A stretch of 60,984 nt of DNA from Candidatus Cloacimonas sp. (GTDB lineage: Bacteria > Cloacimonadota > Cloacimonadia > Cloacimonadales > Cloacimonadaceae): assembly GCA_035403355.1 (NCBI GenBank), contig DAONFA010000005.1:5284-66267 (forward strand). The letters are read 5' to 3'. The notes beneath the pieces are model-generated. The model was not told the origin of the DNA. It worked only from the letters and a program-made list of their open reading frames with translations, and did not search any database. Position 1 is the stretch's first letter, and each line of letters starts with the position of its first letter. The translations under genes were made by a program, and so were the position numbers. This document shows positions 7,059 through 15,588 of this stretch, piece after piece.

Positions 7059-9938
7059 ATGAAACGCATCCTTTTTACTTTATGCCTGCTGACTATAGCT
7101 ACAGCTGTTTTTGCTTATCCTTTACGCATTCAAAGCTGGAACATAGAAAAAGACCTTAAAAAGCTGAATGAACTAAAGGTCAGCATTGATTATGTAAACC
7201 TGCAAACAGGAATTATTCACATAGAAGTGCGTAACGATGAAGAAAGGGATAAAATACACAGCGTAGGGCTATTAACAGAGCTTTTGCCCAATACCGCGGA
7301 AGCATATTTTGCTTCTCTGGCTGAAGGGACTAAAGATGATAGAAGTTATTACACTTTAACTCAATACCAGAATTTTATGCAACTAACGGCAGCTCAATAT
7401 CCCGATATCTGTCAACTGGTTCAATTTGGCACCAGTGTTCAAAACAGACCTTTATTAATGCTGAAAATAAGTGATAATGTAAATGTGGAAGAAAACGAGC
7501 CGGAGCTTAAATACCTCAGCAGTATCCATGGAGATGAAGTTGTCGGCTACGATATGCTTATCCGTTTAATTCAATTACTTACAACTCAGTATGGAATAGA
7601 CCCGCGGATAACGAATCTTGTGGATAACACGGAAATTTGGATAAATCCGATGCTTAATCCGGATGGTTATACTGCAGGAGTTCGTTATAATGCCAATGGA
7701 ATAGATTTGAACCGTAATTTTCCTATGCCTACAGGAAATCAACATCCCGATTCCGAACCCTGGGCTGTGGAAACAATTGCCGTTATGGATTTCAGTAATG
7801 CTCACGATTTTGATTTGGCTATTAACTTTCATGGCGGTTCGCTGGTGATAAACTATCCCTGGGATTACACTTATACCTTAGCCCCGGATAATGATTTGCT
7901 CATAGAAATGGCTTTAACCTATTCCCGGGAAAATTCTCCGCTGTTCAACAGCACAGAATTTCCGCAAGGAATTACTAATGGAGCTGCCTGGTATGTTATT
8001 ACGGGCAGTATGCAGGACTGGAATTATTATTATACCGATTGTATTGAACTAACTGCCGAAATTGGCAATGATAAATGGCCTCCTGCTTCTAATTTGGATT
8101 CTTATTGGGCTGATAACGAAGAATCTATGTTAAAATATATTGAATTTGCCCAAAACGGAGTTAAAGGAATTGTTACCAACTCTTCTGGAACTCCCATTGC
8201 CGCTACAATTACTGTAGCAGGAAATTCCAAACTGGAACATACCGACCTGCCAGCAGGTGACTATCATCGTTTATTGCTTCCGGGAACTTATCAAATAACT
8301 GCTTCCGCTGATGGCTATATACCTCAAACAGTGAATATTACAGTTCCTCCAACCGGTTCCTATAGCCAAAACTTTACTTTACAATCAGCTCTGCTGACAA
8401 CTTTTGAGGGACAGGTTCGCACTCCGGCAGGAAATGCATTATCTGGAGCAAGCGTAACTCTGAACAGCAATCCCCAAATTTCTGTTCAAACAGATGCGGA
8501 AGGATTATTTTCCTTAACTGTTTATGAAGGTGATTATCAAATTTGTATTGCTGCCTTGGATAATTCTACCGGCACTTATCCTGTCCAGATAAGGCATAAT
8601 TGCCAACGCAATATCTTTACTATTCAGAATCCTCTCTTCCAGGATAATTTTGAAAACGGACTCGGAAACTGGACTGCTACAGGAACTTGGGGAATTGTAA
8701 GTTACGAGGGTTCCAATGTATTAACCGATTCTCCTTCCGGCAATTATGGCAATTCCCAAAATCGCAGTGTTACTATTAATACTCCGCTGTCTTTTGCCCA
8801 GGTAGTTAATCCCTTTTTATCTTTCAGGTGTAAATATGCGTTGGAGGAAAGCTATGATTTTGTGTATTTGGAGGCATCTGCTAATGGTAACACCTGGATT
8901 GCTTTAGATAGTTATACGGGAACTATAGGCAGTTGGACACCTAAAACTTACTCCCTTGCTGCCTATGCTGGAAATCAGTTATACCTGCGTTTCAGGATAA
9001 AGACCGATTATAGTCAAACCGCTGATGGTATCTATATTGACGATGTTAGGATAACCGGTATTAATAATAATATTCCTCTTTATGGAGATGTAACTTCCGA
9101 CGGTATTATCAATTTGCAGGATATTGCCTTTATCAATGAGTATGCTATTGGTCTTGATCCTATTCCGGAAATTGATGTAAGACCATGGGAAGCATATCGG
9201 ATTACTAATGCCGATGTAGATGGTAACGGCATAATTGATGCTTTTGACAGCTATCTGCTATGCAAATATATTTCCGTAGGGGATTATCTTCTACCAATTC
9301 AATCAGGAATTCCTGAAGAAGTTCCGGTTCCTGTTTTAACTGCCAGCTACAGTGATAACCTATACCTGAATTTCAGCAATATTGATGACTTGAAGTCCTT
9401 AACTGTTTCTGTAGCACCCAATTCTATCAATCAGGTTAATCATCAGGGAATTTACGCCAATCAGCCCTTTGTGCAGGCAATAAATAATGAGAACGGTTCT
9501 TACGGTTTTGCCGGATATAATATTGACCAGCAATCGCTGTCTATTACCCTGGCAGCTAACCCTGAGGATTTTACTCTCTATTATACGGTAAATGGAGTTC
9601 CGGGCACCCAATTTATCAGTATCAGTAATAGCATAAACGATCCGGATGCCCCTGAAACAGTAACTTCTCTTTTGCCCAATAGTCCCAATCCCTTCAATCC
9701 GGAAACAACCTTATATTTTACGCTGGCAAAAAATAACACTCCCGTCTCGCTCAATATTTATAATCTTAAGGGGCAGCTTGTGCGTCATCTGGTTTCAGGC
9801 GTTTTGGCTTCCGGAAAACACAGTTGCGTTTGGAACGGCTTAGATGATGCCGGTAAAGAAGTTAGCTCCGGAGTATATTTCTCTCGTTTATTTACTCCTG
9901 ATAATCAACAAACCCGTAAAATGCTGCTTGCCAAATAA
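7059..9938 (+). CDS. Exported M14 zinc carboxypeptidase with dockerin-like pair and sorting tail
   Basis: A secreted metallocarboxypeptidase of the M14 family. After a signal peptide (residues 1-19) the catalytic domain shows zinc ligands H157 and E160 in HGDE and H258 in NFHGG, substrate-binding DLNRNF near 216-221, and the catalytic glutamate, probably E334, in ELTAEIG. Two carboxypeptidase-regulatory-like beta domains follow (about 365-440 and 447-510), as in the CPN/E subfamily. Then comes a jelly-roll-like domain (about 530-665). Two dockerin-type calcium loops (DVTSDGIINLQD, DVDGNGIIDAFD) lie near 680-735. The C-terminus is a FlgD-like sorting domain (NSPNPFNPETTL, IYNLKGQLV, SGVYFSR, KMLLAK). 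It likely degrades peptides outside the cell or on its surface. The next gene starts 11 bases later. Confidence 0.9.
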   Translation: MKRILFTLCLLTIATAVFAYPLRIQSWNIEKDLKKLNELKVSIDYVNLQTGIIHIEVRNDEERDKIHSVGLLTELLPNTAEAYFASLAEGTKDDRSYYTLTQYQNFMQLTAAQYPDICQLVQFGTSVQNRPLLMLKISDNVNVEENEPELKYLSSIHGDEVVGYDMLIRLIQLLTTQYGIDPRITNLVDNTEIWINPMLNPDGYTAGVRYNANGIDLNRNFPMPTGNQHPDSEPWAVETIAVMDFSNAHDFDLAINFHGGSLVINYPWDYTYTLAPDNDLLIEMALTYSRENSPLFNSTEFPQGITNGAAWYVITGSMQDWNYYYTDCIELTAEIGNDKWPPASNLDSYWADNEESMLKYIEFAQNGVKGIVTNSSGTPIAATITVAGNSKLEHTDLPAGDYHRLLLPGTYQITASADGYIPQTVNITVPPTGSYSQNFTLQSALLTTFEGQVRTPAGNALSGASVTLNSNPQISVQTDAEGLFSLTVYEGDYQICIAALDNSTGTYPVQIRHNCQRNIFTIQNPLFQDNFENGLGNWTATGTWGIVSYEGSNVLTDSPSGNYGNSQNRSVTINTPLSFAQVVNPFLSFRCKYALEESYDFVYLEASANGNTWIALDSYTGTIGSWTPKTYSLAAYAGNQLYLRFRIKTDYSQTADGIYIDDVRITGINNNIPLYGDVTSDGIINLQDIAFINEYAIGLDPIPEIDVRPWEAYRITNADVDGNGIIDAFDSYLLCKYISVGDYLLPIQSGIPEEVPVPVLTASYSDNLYLNFSNIDDLKSLTVSVAPNSINQVNHQGIYANQPFVQAINNENGSYGFAGYNIDQQSLSITLAANPEDFTLYYTVNGVPGTQFISISNSINDPDAPETVTSLLPNSPNPFNPETTLYFTLAKNNTPVSLNIYNLKGQLVRHLVSGVLASGKHSCVWNGLDDAGKEVSSGVYFSRLFTPDNQQTRKMLLAK

Positions 9939-9949
9939 GAAAGCTATCA

Positions 9950-10441
9950 ATGCTAAAGAAACATTTTCTCGTTTTAGGGCTTATTGGAATCTGTTTTTTG
10001 TTCAGCTGTAAAAAAACCGCTTCCCCAACTCCCGAGCCGGCACCCAAATATGAATTTCGGCAGGAGGGAACTTTGGATATAATTTCTCCTGAAGGTCTTA
10101 AAAAAGCTACTTTTGCTATAGAAATTGCCGAAAAGGAAGAAGAACTGATGCAGGGTTTAAAATATCGCGAAAAAATGGCTGATAATGAGGCAATGCTGTT
10201 TATTTTTGAATATCCGGATATCTATGATTTTTGGATGCAGGATACATATCTGCCTTTGGATATGCTGTTTATAGCTACCGATGGCACTATTAACGATATT
10301 TATGAAAATGCAGTTCCTTTTAGCGAAGAGAGAATTACACCTCGCAATCCCCATCAATATGTGCTGGAAGTTAATGCCGGAATAGTAAAGAAATCAGGTA
10401 TCAAAACAGGAGATAAAATAGTATGGAAAAAACAGTCCTGA
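9950..10441 (+). CDS. DUF192 lipoprotein
   Basis: A 163-aa exported protein with a lipoprotein signal ending LLFSC-K, so the cysteine should be lipidated. The rest is a DUF192 domain: the family's conserved segments are visible as TFAIEIAEKEEELMQGLKYRE, MLFIFEYPDIYDFWMQDTYLPLDMLFI and VLEVNAG. The biochemical function of DUF192 is not established. It begins 11 bases after the carboxypeptidase and its 3' end overlaps the next lipoprotein gene by 19 bases, so the three genes are probably one operon of exported products. Confidence 0.85.
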   Translation: MLKKHFLVLGLIGICFLFSCKKTASPTPEPAPKYEFRQEGTLDIISPEGLKKATFAIEIAEKEEELMQGLKYREKMADNEAMLFIFEYPDIYDFWMQDTYLPLDMLFIATDGTINDIYENAVPFSEERITPRNPHQYVLEVNAGIVKKSGIKTGDKIVWKKQS

Positions 10442-11316
10442 GCTTATTATTGCTGCTAAACCTGCTTCTCTGCGGCTGCGGTAAAAAAACTGAACCGGCA
10501 ATTCCGGAAGCAAAAGTGGAACCCGAACAAATGGAAAAGACGGAAGAGAAAAAAGAAAGTAAAGCGATTTCCGCTCCGAATATGGCTGCTATTGAATCCT
10601 ATCAATATACCTGGTCTGAAAATGATGTGATGCCTCCGATAGTAATTATCATTGATGATTTCGGCCAAAATGCAGGTCAACTGCTGGATGATTTTTCTGC
10701 CCTGCCGGCTAAAATCTCTTTTGCTATTTTACCGGATTTGCCTTACACGCAAACAGTTGCCCGCCTGGCTGAGAAAACACAGCACAATGTTTTAATTCAT
10801 ATTCCGATGCAGGCAATTGACCATAACGCCAATCCCGGCAAAAGATTTCTGAAAACGGGAATGGATAAATATGAAATCTCCAGTTTATTACAGGATTTTT
10901 ACGCCCAAATTCCCAATGCCGTTGCCGCCAATAATCACATGGGCAGTGAGGTAACTTCCGATCTTCCTGCAATGAACATTGTATTGGAAGAATTGGATGA
11001 GCTGGGTTTGTATTTCCTGGATAGCGCTACTATCAATAAAAGTGCAGCTTTTACGGCAGCAAAGAACCTGGGGCTTAAAATAGCCAAAAGAGATATCTTT
11101 CTGGATGTCCCGGATAATAGCGATGCTACAATTATAAGCAAAATTGAAGGTTTAGCAAAATACAAAGGCAGAAAAGAGCCGGTGGTAATTATTACTCATT
11201 GCCATAATCGCGAGAAGCTGAATGCCTTGCAAAAATTCCTTACCCAGATTGATAATATGGGCATAGAACTGATGAGCGTTGAGGAACTTTTCCGCCAGCT
11301 TGGCAGCCCTGCCTGA
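10423..11316 (+). CDS. Divergent polysaccharide deacetylase lipoprotein
   Basis: A 297-aa lipoprotein (LLLCGCGKK lipobox) with a low-complexity Lys/Glu linker (about 20-48) followed by the divergent polysaccharide deacetylase domain. Conserved points are IIIDDFGQN near residue 70 (the DD pair), LIHIPMQA, NNHMGSEVT and ITHCHNRE. By family it would act on an envelope or extracellular glycan; the substrate is unknown. The gene overlaps the DUF192 gene. Its last codons and stop lie inside the first copy of a 75-bp tandem repeat, so its extreme C-terminus (GSPA) may have been shaped by repeat insertion. Confidence 0.85.
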   Translation: MEKTVLSLLLLLNLLLCGCGKKTEPAIPEAKVEPEQMEKTEEKKESKAISAPNMAAIESYQYTWSENDVMPPIVIIIDDFGQNAGQLLDDFSALPAKISFAILPDLPYTQTVARLAEKTQHNVLIHIPMQAIDHNANPGKRFLKTGMDKYEISSLLQDFYAQIPNAVAANNHMGSEVTSDLPAMNIVLEELDELGLYFLDSATINKSAAFTAAKNLGLKIAKRDIFLDVPDNSDATIISKIEGLAKYKGRKEPVVIITHCHNREKLNALQKFLTQIDNMGIELMSVEELFRQLGSPA

Positions 11317-11477
11317 AAAAGAAATTTAATTATAAAAAAAGCGGAGCTTCAGCGAGCTCCGGCTACAGGGTAGCTGGGCAGCCCTGCCTGAAAAAGAAAT
11401 TTAATTATAAAAAAAGCGGAGCTTCAGCGAGCTCCGGCTACAGGGTAGCTGGGTAGCCCTGCCTGAAAAAGAAATTT
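11302..11477. repeat. 75-bp tandem duplication including the end of the deacetylase gene
   Basis: Two full units and one partial unit recur at exactly 75 bp (GGCAGCCCT at 11302, 11377 and, with one change, 11452). The first copy includes the last codons and stop of the deacetylase gene; each full unit then carries an A-rich stretch and a GGAGCT...AGCTCC hairpin. The third copy stops after GAAATTT at 11477. From there to 11648 (the rng stop) I see no gene, only AT-rich DNA. Confidence 0.9.
11332..11441 (-). terminator. Twin GTAG-hairpin terminators for sppA-rng
   Basis: Read on the minus strand, 11441-11407 and 11366-11332 each give GTAG, a perfect stem (CGGAGCT with AGCTCCG, 6-base loop) and then a run of seven T. 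They lie downstream of the rng stop at 11649 in the correct orientation, so they probably end the sppA-rng transcript. The GTAG foot and palindrome also match the layout of REP elements, and related copies occur near 32387, 57528 and 57626. Confidence 0.7.
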
Positions 11478-11648
11478 GCTAACCCGAAGCAAGAAGATAA
11501 ATTGCCCGCTGTTTAAGCAGATTTTTACATAATGTCTGCGTTATGTGCGTAATATTAGTTTCTTTTCTCGTTGTAAAAAATCCGCATAAAACCCTATCAT
11601 CCGCTATTTCTATGTTGCCAATTTTGGGTCTTTTGCGTCCTGCTTACA

Positions 11649-13166
11649 TTACGAAAACTTGGATGTTATATCTTCCATTCCGGGTAAAAGATATACCTTA
11701 AACTGGTCAATCCGGATAGCAGGATCGGAGGTAAATTCAATTTGATCTTTGTAGTTAGTAAAATCCTCGTTATGTTGATTGATATGATTTAATAACTCAG
11801 GACTAACAGCAATGCGCAAGGTCTTATCCTTAATAAAATAATCGCTGCGATTCAGCCACCTGTAAATACGCATAATAACCGTATCCTTGCTTAAAATGCG
11901 TCCGCTGCCGTTGCAGAAAGGGCAGGGATCGGAAAAATTGGAGATTAAAGTGTTCCGCATTCTTTTACGGGTAACTTCCACAAGCCCAAGCTCCGTAAAC
12001 GAATAGACCTTATTTTTGGCACGGTCACGGCGCAATCCTTTTTTCAGCATTTCCAGCACTTCGGTTTTATGTTTTTCTTCCGTCATATCAATAAAATCAA
12101 CTATAATTACCCCGGAAAGGTCACGCAGACGAATTTGACGAGCTATTTCTGCAGCCGCTTCCAGATTTGTTTTTCGCACTGTTTCATCGTAATTTGTTTT
12201 GCCGGTAAAACTTCCGGTATTCACATCTACGGCTACAAGAGCTTCTGTCTGTTCAATTCTGATATTACCTCCACTGGGAAGATAAATTCGGCTATGCAAG
12301 ACAGTTTCAATTTTCTTTTCAATTCCCCAGGCATCAAAAATGGGGGAATCCTCGCGGTAAATTTCTATATTGCTAACCAGTTCGGGAGAACTATCAGCCA
12401 ATTGGGAAATAATGCGTTTGGCAAAATTCTTGTCATCAATAACCAGGCGGTCAACATTCTCCCCAAACAGATCCCTAATCAGATAATTTTCCAGAGCGTT
12501 TTCTTCAAACACGCAAACCGGTGCTTTGGCATATTTAATTTGTTTATCTATCAACCGCCAGGTTTTCAACAGTGCCTTATATTCTGCCCGGAAATCTTCT
12601 TCTTCACAGCCCTCGGCTTCAGTTCTTACAATTAAACCGAATCCGGGATCTTTAATCCCGGAAAGAATATTGCGTATGCGATTGCGTTCTGCCTGAACAT
12701 ATATTTTGCGGGAAATGGCTATTTTATCCTTATTGGGAAAAAGCACAAGGAACTTTCCCGGAATGGAAATCTGACCAGTTAAGCGTGCACCCTTTGTTCC
12801 AATGGGTCCTTTATGAACTTGAACGATAATTTCCTGCCCTGGTTTTAAGAGTTTATCTATTTGTGAGGAGTCCTCAGGGTTAACTTTCGTGCGGGGTGAA
12901 GCATTTTCATAAATATCCAGGAAATCCATCACAATGTCACTGTAATGTAAAAAAGCGGTTCGCTCCAGTCCAATTTCAATAAAGGCAGCACCCATTCCGG
13001 GCAAAACATCCTTCACAATACCTTTATAGATATTGCCAACTATGTTTTGTTGCTCCCGGCGCTCCACAAAGAGTTCTACTAAGCGGTTATCTTCCAAAAC
13101 TGCCACCCGCTTTTCCAGGGGGTGGACATTTACGATTATTTCTGTGTTAAAGGAATCCTTTTTCAT
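11649..13166 (-). CDS. rng: Ribonuclease G/E family endoribonuclease
   Basis: RNase E/G enzymes cut single-stranded RNA in the cytoplasm during rRNA maturation and mRNA decay. An S1-like RNA-binding domain is near residues 35-125 (GNIYKGIVKDVLPGMGAAFIEIG). The DNase I-like catalytic region holds the magnesium aspartates in AVDVNTGSF and IIVDFIDM. The zinc-link cysteines CPFC are near 412 (DPCPFCNGSGR). At 505 aa it has no long disordered tail, so it resembles RNase G or a short RNase E. Its ATG is one base after the sppA stop with no obvious ribosome-binding site, which points to translational coupling. Two hairpin terminators lie downstream. Confidence 0.93.
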   Translation of the reverse strand: MKKDSFNTEIIVNVHPLEKRVAVLEDNRLVELFVERREQQNIVGNIYKGIVKDVLPGMGAAFIEIGLERTAFLHYSDIVMDFLDIYENASPRTKVNPEDSSQIDKLLKPGQEIIVQVHKGPIGTKGARLTGQISIPGKFLVLFPNKDKIAISRKIYVQAERNRIRNILSGIKDPGFGLIVRTEAEGCEEEDFRAEYKALLKTWRLIDKQIKYAKAPVCVFEENALENYLIRDLFGENVDRLVIDDKNFAKRIISQLADSSPELVSNIEIYREDSPIFDAWGIEKKIETVLHSRIYLPSGGNIRIEQTEALVAVDVNTGSFTGKTNYDETVRKTNLEAAAEIARQIRLRDLSGVIIVDFIDMTEEKHKTEVLEMLKKGLRRDRAKNKVYSFTELGLVEVTRKRMRNTLISNFSDPCPFCNGSGRILSKDTVIMRIYRWLNRSDYFIKDKTLRIAVSPELLNHINQHNEDFTNYKDQIEFTSDPAIRIDQFKVYLLPGMEDITSKFS

Positions 13167-13167
13167 T

Positions 13168-14886
13168 TTAGTCCAAAGTATAAGGCATTAAATACAGCAA
13201 TTCACCCGTGGCTGGAATTTGCCTTAAATATTGTTCCAGACGGTCTGCAGGAGTGGCATCGTTTTGCCAATGTGTTTTCACATTCATCAGATCAGATTCC
13301 TTCAGGGTCTGCCAAAAACTTTCCTTAACCGGGAAATTGACGGCAGAATATTCAGTTGCCTTAGCCAAAGAAGCAGCTTTGGCAATTGCCTTATCCAAAG
13401 TTCCAATTTCATCTATCAGTTTATTGGCAAGAGCATCTTCAGCACTGAAAACGCGTCCTTCGGCAACTGCCTCAATATTTGCGGGGGCAATTTTTCGCGC
13501 CGTCATCACTCTCTGCTTAAATTCATTGTAGGTAGCTGTGGAATTGCGTTTCAGAGATTCTATAATAGCCGGATCGTAATGCTCCAAAGGGCTTAAGCCA
13601 CCGGCAAATTTTCCATATTTTAAGGTCTGCGAGTGAATTCCAATTTTATTCCCCAATCCTGTCATTTCTGGAATTAGACCAATTACACCAATGGAGCCGG
13701 TTAAAGTTCCCGGGTCTGCAATCATATAGTCCCCGGCGCAGGAAATATAATAACCACCGGAAGCAGCTGTTCCTCCCATTGAAATCACCAAAGGATACTC
13801 CCTTTTCAGCTTAAGTAATTGCTGATAAATAAGCTCGGATTCCAAAGCGGAACCACCGGGACTATTTATTCTTAAGACCACTGCTTTAATATCTTTATGC
13901 CGGTGAATCTGCTTAATAATCTTCTTCACTTTTGCTTCGCTGATCACACTTTGATTGCTAAAATCATAACCCGAAACAGGAGTTATATTTCCATTCAAAT
14001 AAACAACAGCTATTTTATCGCCTTTGTTCTTGCTGGCAGCAGGCAAATAATTAGCTATTTTTACTAATTTATCCTCTTCCAAGCCCAAACTGCTCAGCAT
14101 TTCATCACGCCCCATAGCATAATCTATCAGCTGTAATTCCTTAGCTTTCTCAGCGCTGAGCATAAAGTCCTCCCGCATTTCAAAAATAGCTTTTACTTTT
14201 GCGGTTTCTAATTTTCGGTTTTGGGCAACAACTGCAAGCAATTGATTATAAATATCTTGTAAGGCAGCATCAATGTTTTCTCTGGTGCCTTTACTAAGTT
14301 CTGTTTGCGAATAGGGCTCTCCTGCTCCTTTATATGCCCCCGATTGTAAAATATGCATTTTAATGCCTAATTTATCCAGCATCTCTTTATAGAAAAGCAT
14401 ATTAGCAGATACACCCTGAAGCGCCAAACCTGCAGAAGCAGAGGGTTCCATATAAATTTTGGAAGCACTGGAGGCAAGTAAATAGTCCCCTTGCGTGAAG
14501 TTATCCCCGAAAGCAATCACGGGCTTGCCGCTTTTTTGGAAAGTTTTTATGGCTAAAGTCATTTCTGCCAGAGAAGGATAATTGGTCATCACCATTCGGG
14601 GCTCAATAAGCATCCCTTTTATCCGGTCATCTGTAGCGGCAGCTTTTATTTTATCACAAATTTCCTGAACACCGGGAGCTGAAACATTTACAAAGCGCAA
14701 TTCCTCCATCTCGTTATAATCTGCCAGCGCAGCATTAGGATTTACATATAACCACGCATCGGATGGGATTTTGGCAACTTTGGTTCCATTCACCCCAAAA
14801 GTGACAATAAAACCAAGGATAAAAGTAGCGATGAAGGCAACTACAAAGATTAAACAGCCCCACAGAACGGTCTTGTTAGATTTCAT
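13168..14886 (-). CDS. sppA: Signal peptide peptidase SppA, 67-kDa tandem type
   Basis: SppA is a membrane-anchored serine protease that degrades cleaved signal peptides. One N-terminal transmembrane segment (about 8-30) anchors it. Two ClpP-like domains follow, as in the long E. coli form. The general-base lysine is probably in SGAYKGAGEPYS, and the nucleophile serine in GGTAASGGYYIS, preceded by LRINSPGGSALES. At 572 aa it is close to the usual 600-620. AAAGGAG lies about 10 bases before the ATG. It is the first gene of a pair with rng. Many exported proteins nearby fit a need for signal-peptide turnover. Confidence 0.92.
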   Translation of the reverse strand: MKSNKTVLWGCLIFVVAFIATFILGFIVTFGVNGTKVAKIPSDAWLYVNPNAALADYNEMEELRFVNVSAPGVQEICDKIKAAATDDRIKGMLIEPRMVMTNYPSLAEMTLAIKTFQKSGKPVIAFGDNFTQGDYLLASSASKIYMEPSASAGLALQGVSANMLFYKEMLDKLGIKMHILQSGAYKGAGEPYSQTELSKGTRENIDAALQDIYNQLLAVVAQNRKLETAKVKAIFEMREDFMLSAEKAKELQLIDYAMGRDEMLSSLGLEEDKLVKIANYLPAASKNKGDKIAVVYLNGNITPVSGYDFSNQSVISEAKVKKIIKQIHRHKDIKAVVLRINSPGGSALESELIYQQLLKLKREYPLVISMGGTAASGGYYISCAGDYMIADPGTLTGSIGVIGLIPEMTGLGNKIGIHSQTLKYGKFAGGLSPLEHYDPAIIESLKRNSTATYNEFKQRVMTARKIAPANIEAVAEGRVFSAEDALANKLIDEIGTLDKAIAKAASLAKATEYSAVNFPVKESFWQTLKESDLMNVKTHWQNDATPADRLEQYLRQIPATGELLYLMPYTLD

Positions 14887-15108
14887 AATAGCAAAACTCC
14901 TTTATTGGTTATCCGAATTGCGCTTCGGCAAACCATTGAACCTGCTTTCCAATTCTGCTTTGACAGATTTCAATGATAATATATATAAATATCCCTTCTT
15001 TGCCAAATCAAAATTCTGCAACTCAGATAAGAAAATTAAAAAATGAATGGCAGCATCTAACTTTCCTTTTGGCAAACACCTTTAGAAAAGCCACTAAAGT
15101 TCAAAAAA

Positions 15109-15199
15109 TGGCGGAGATGTAGGGATTCGAACCCTAGAAACGCTCACACGTTTACACGATTTCCAATCGTGCTCCTTCAGCCAACTCGGACACATCTCC
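15109..15199 (-). tRNA. tRNA-Ser (anticodon GGA)
   Basis: On the minus strand a 91-nt tRNA folds with acceptor stem GGAGATG/CATCTCC, a D arm (AGTTGG), an anticodon loop TTGGAAA giving anticodon GGA, a long variable arm (GTAAACGTGTGAGCGTTT) typical of class II tRNAs, a T arm with GGTTCGAATCC, and an encoded CCA at 15111-15109. The long variable arm and GGA agree on serine. Confidence 0.95.
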
Positions 15200-15323
15200 T
15201 TCCTAATTTTATGCAACTTTTTTTTCCTGCCTCTTTCTGTCAAATACAATTAGAAAATAGCAGATATCTATCGTTCCCAAAGAAATCCCGATATTTTTTC
15301 AATAACCCTCCAATATAACTCTC

Positions 15324-15357
15324 GTATCTTTCCCGTATCGCAATATGGGAATGATAC
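15324..15357. repeat. 34-bp imperfect inverted repeat, copy A
   Basis: GTATC ... GATAC ends enclose TCCCGTAT facing ATATGGGA (one mismatch). Related copies of exactly the same 34-bp length are at 32189-32222 and 59135-59168. Similarity to the copy at 32189 extends to roughly 100 bp on both sides (TTTTTTCAATAA before, GGAATCTCATC after). The rest of the gap 15200-15588 holds only this element and a 9-bp array. Confidence 0.8.
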
Positions 15358-15535
15358 AGGAATCTCATCAGCTGCATAGCACAAAAAAACAGGTTCTTGT
15401 TTGTTTTGACTTTAAACCGATTCTTTTTGTGGTTGCAACTATCTGCAGAAGCAACAGAAAATTTATCCTTTGTCCGATACTGACAAAGCTGAAGCTCGGT
15501 TTAGAGTTAAAACAAAAATTCTCTGCGAAGTTGCT

Positions 15536-15577
15536 ATCTCGCTATTTTCCATCTCGCCATCTCGCTATCTCGCTTTA
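15536..15577. repeat. 9-bp ATCTCGCC-type tandem array
   Basis: About five imperfect copies of a 9-bp unit (CATCTCGCC/TATCTCGCT) end 12 bases from the stop codon of the SNF2 gene. The same unit forms a longer array at 43062-43152, also just past the stop codon of a minus-strand gene. Confidence 0.8.
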
Positions 15578-15588
15578 AAATTCTTTCT

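Noticed and set aside
12069..12635. 188-codon plus-strand frame inside rng
   Set aside because: It is the antisense shadow of a clear RNase G/E gene with all its motifs.
14961..14995. TTGACA...ATATAA promoter-like pair on the plus strand upstream of sppA
   Set aside because: It points toward no plus-strand gene, and AT-rich gaps give such matches by chance.
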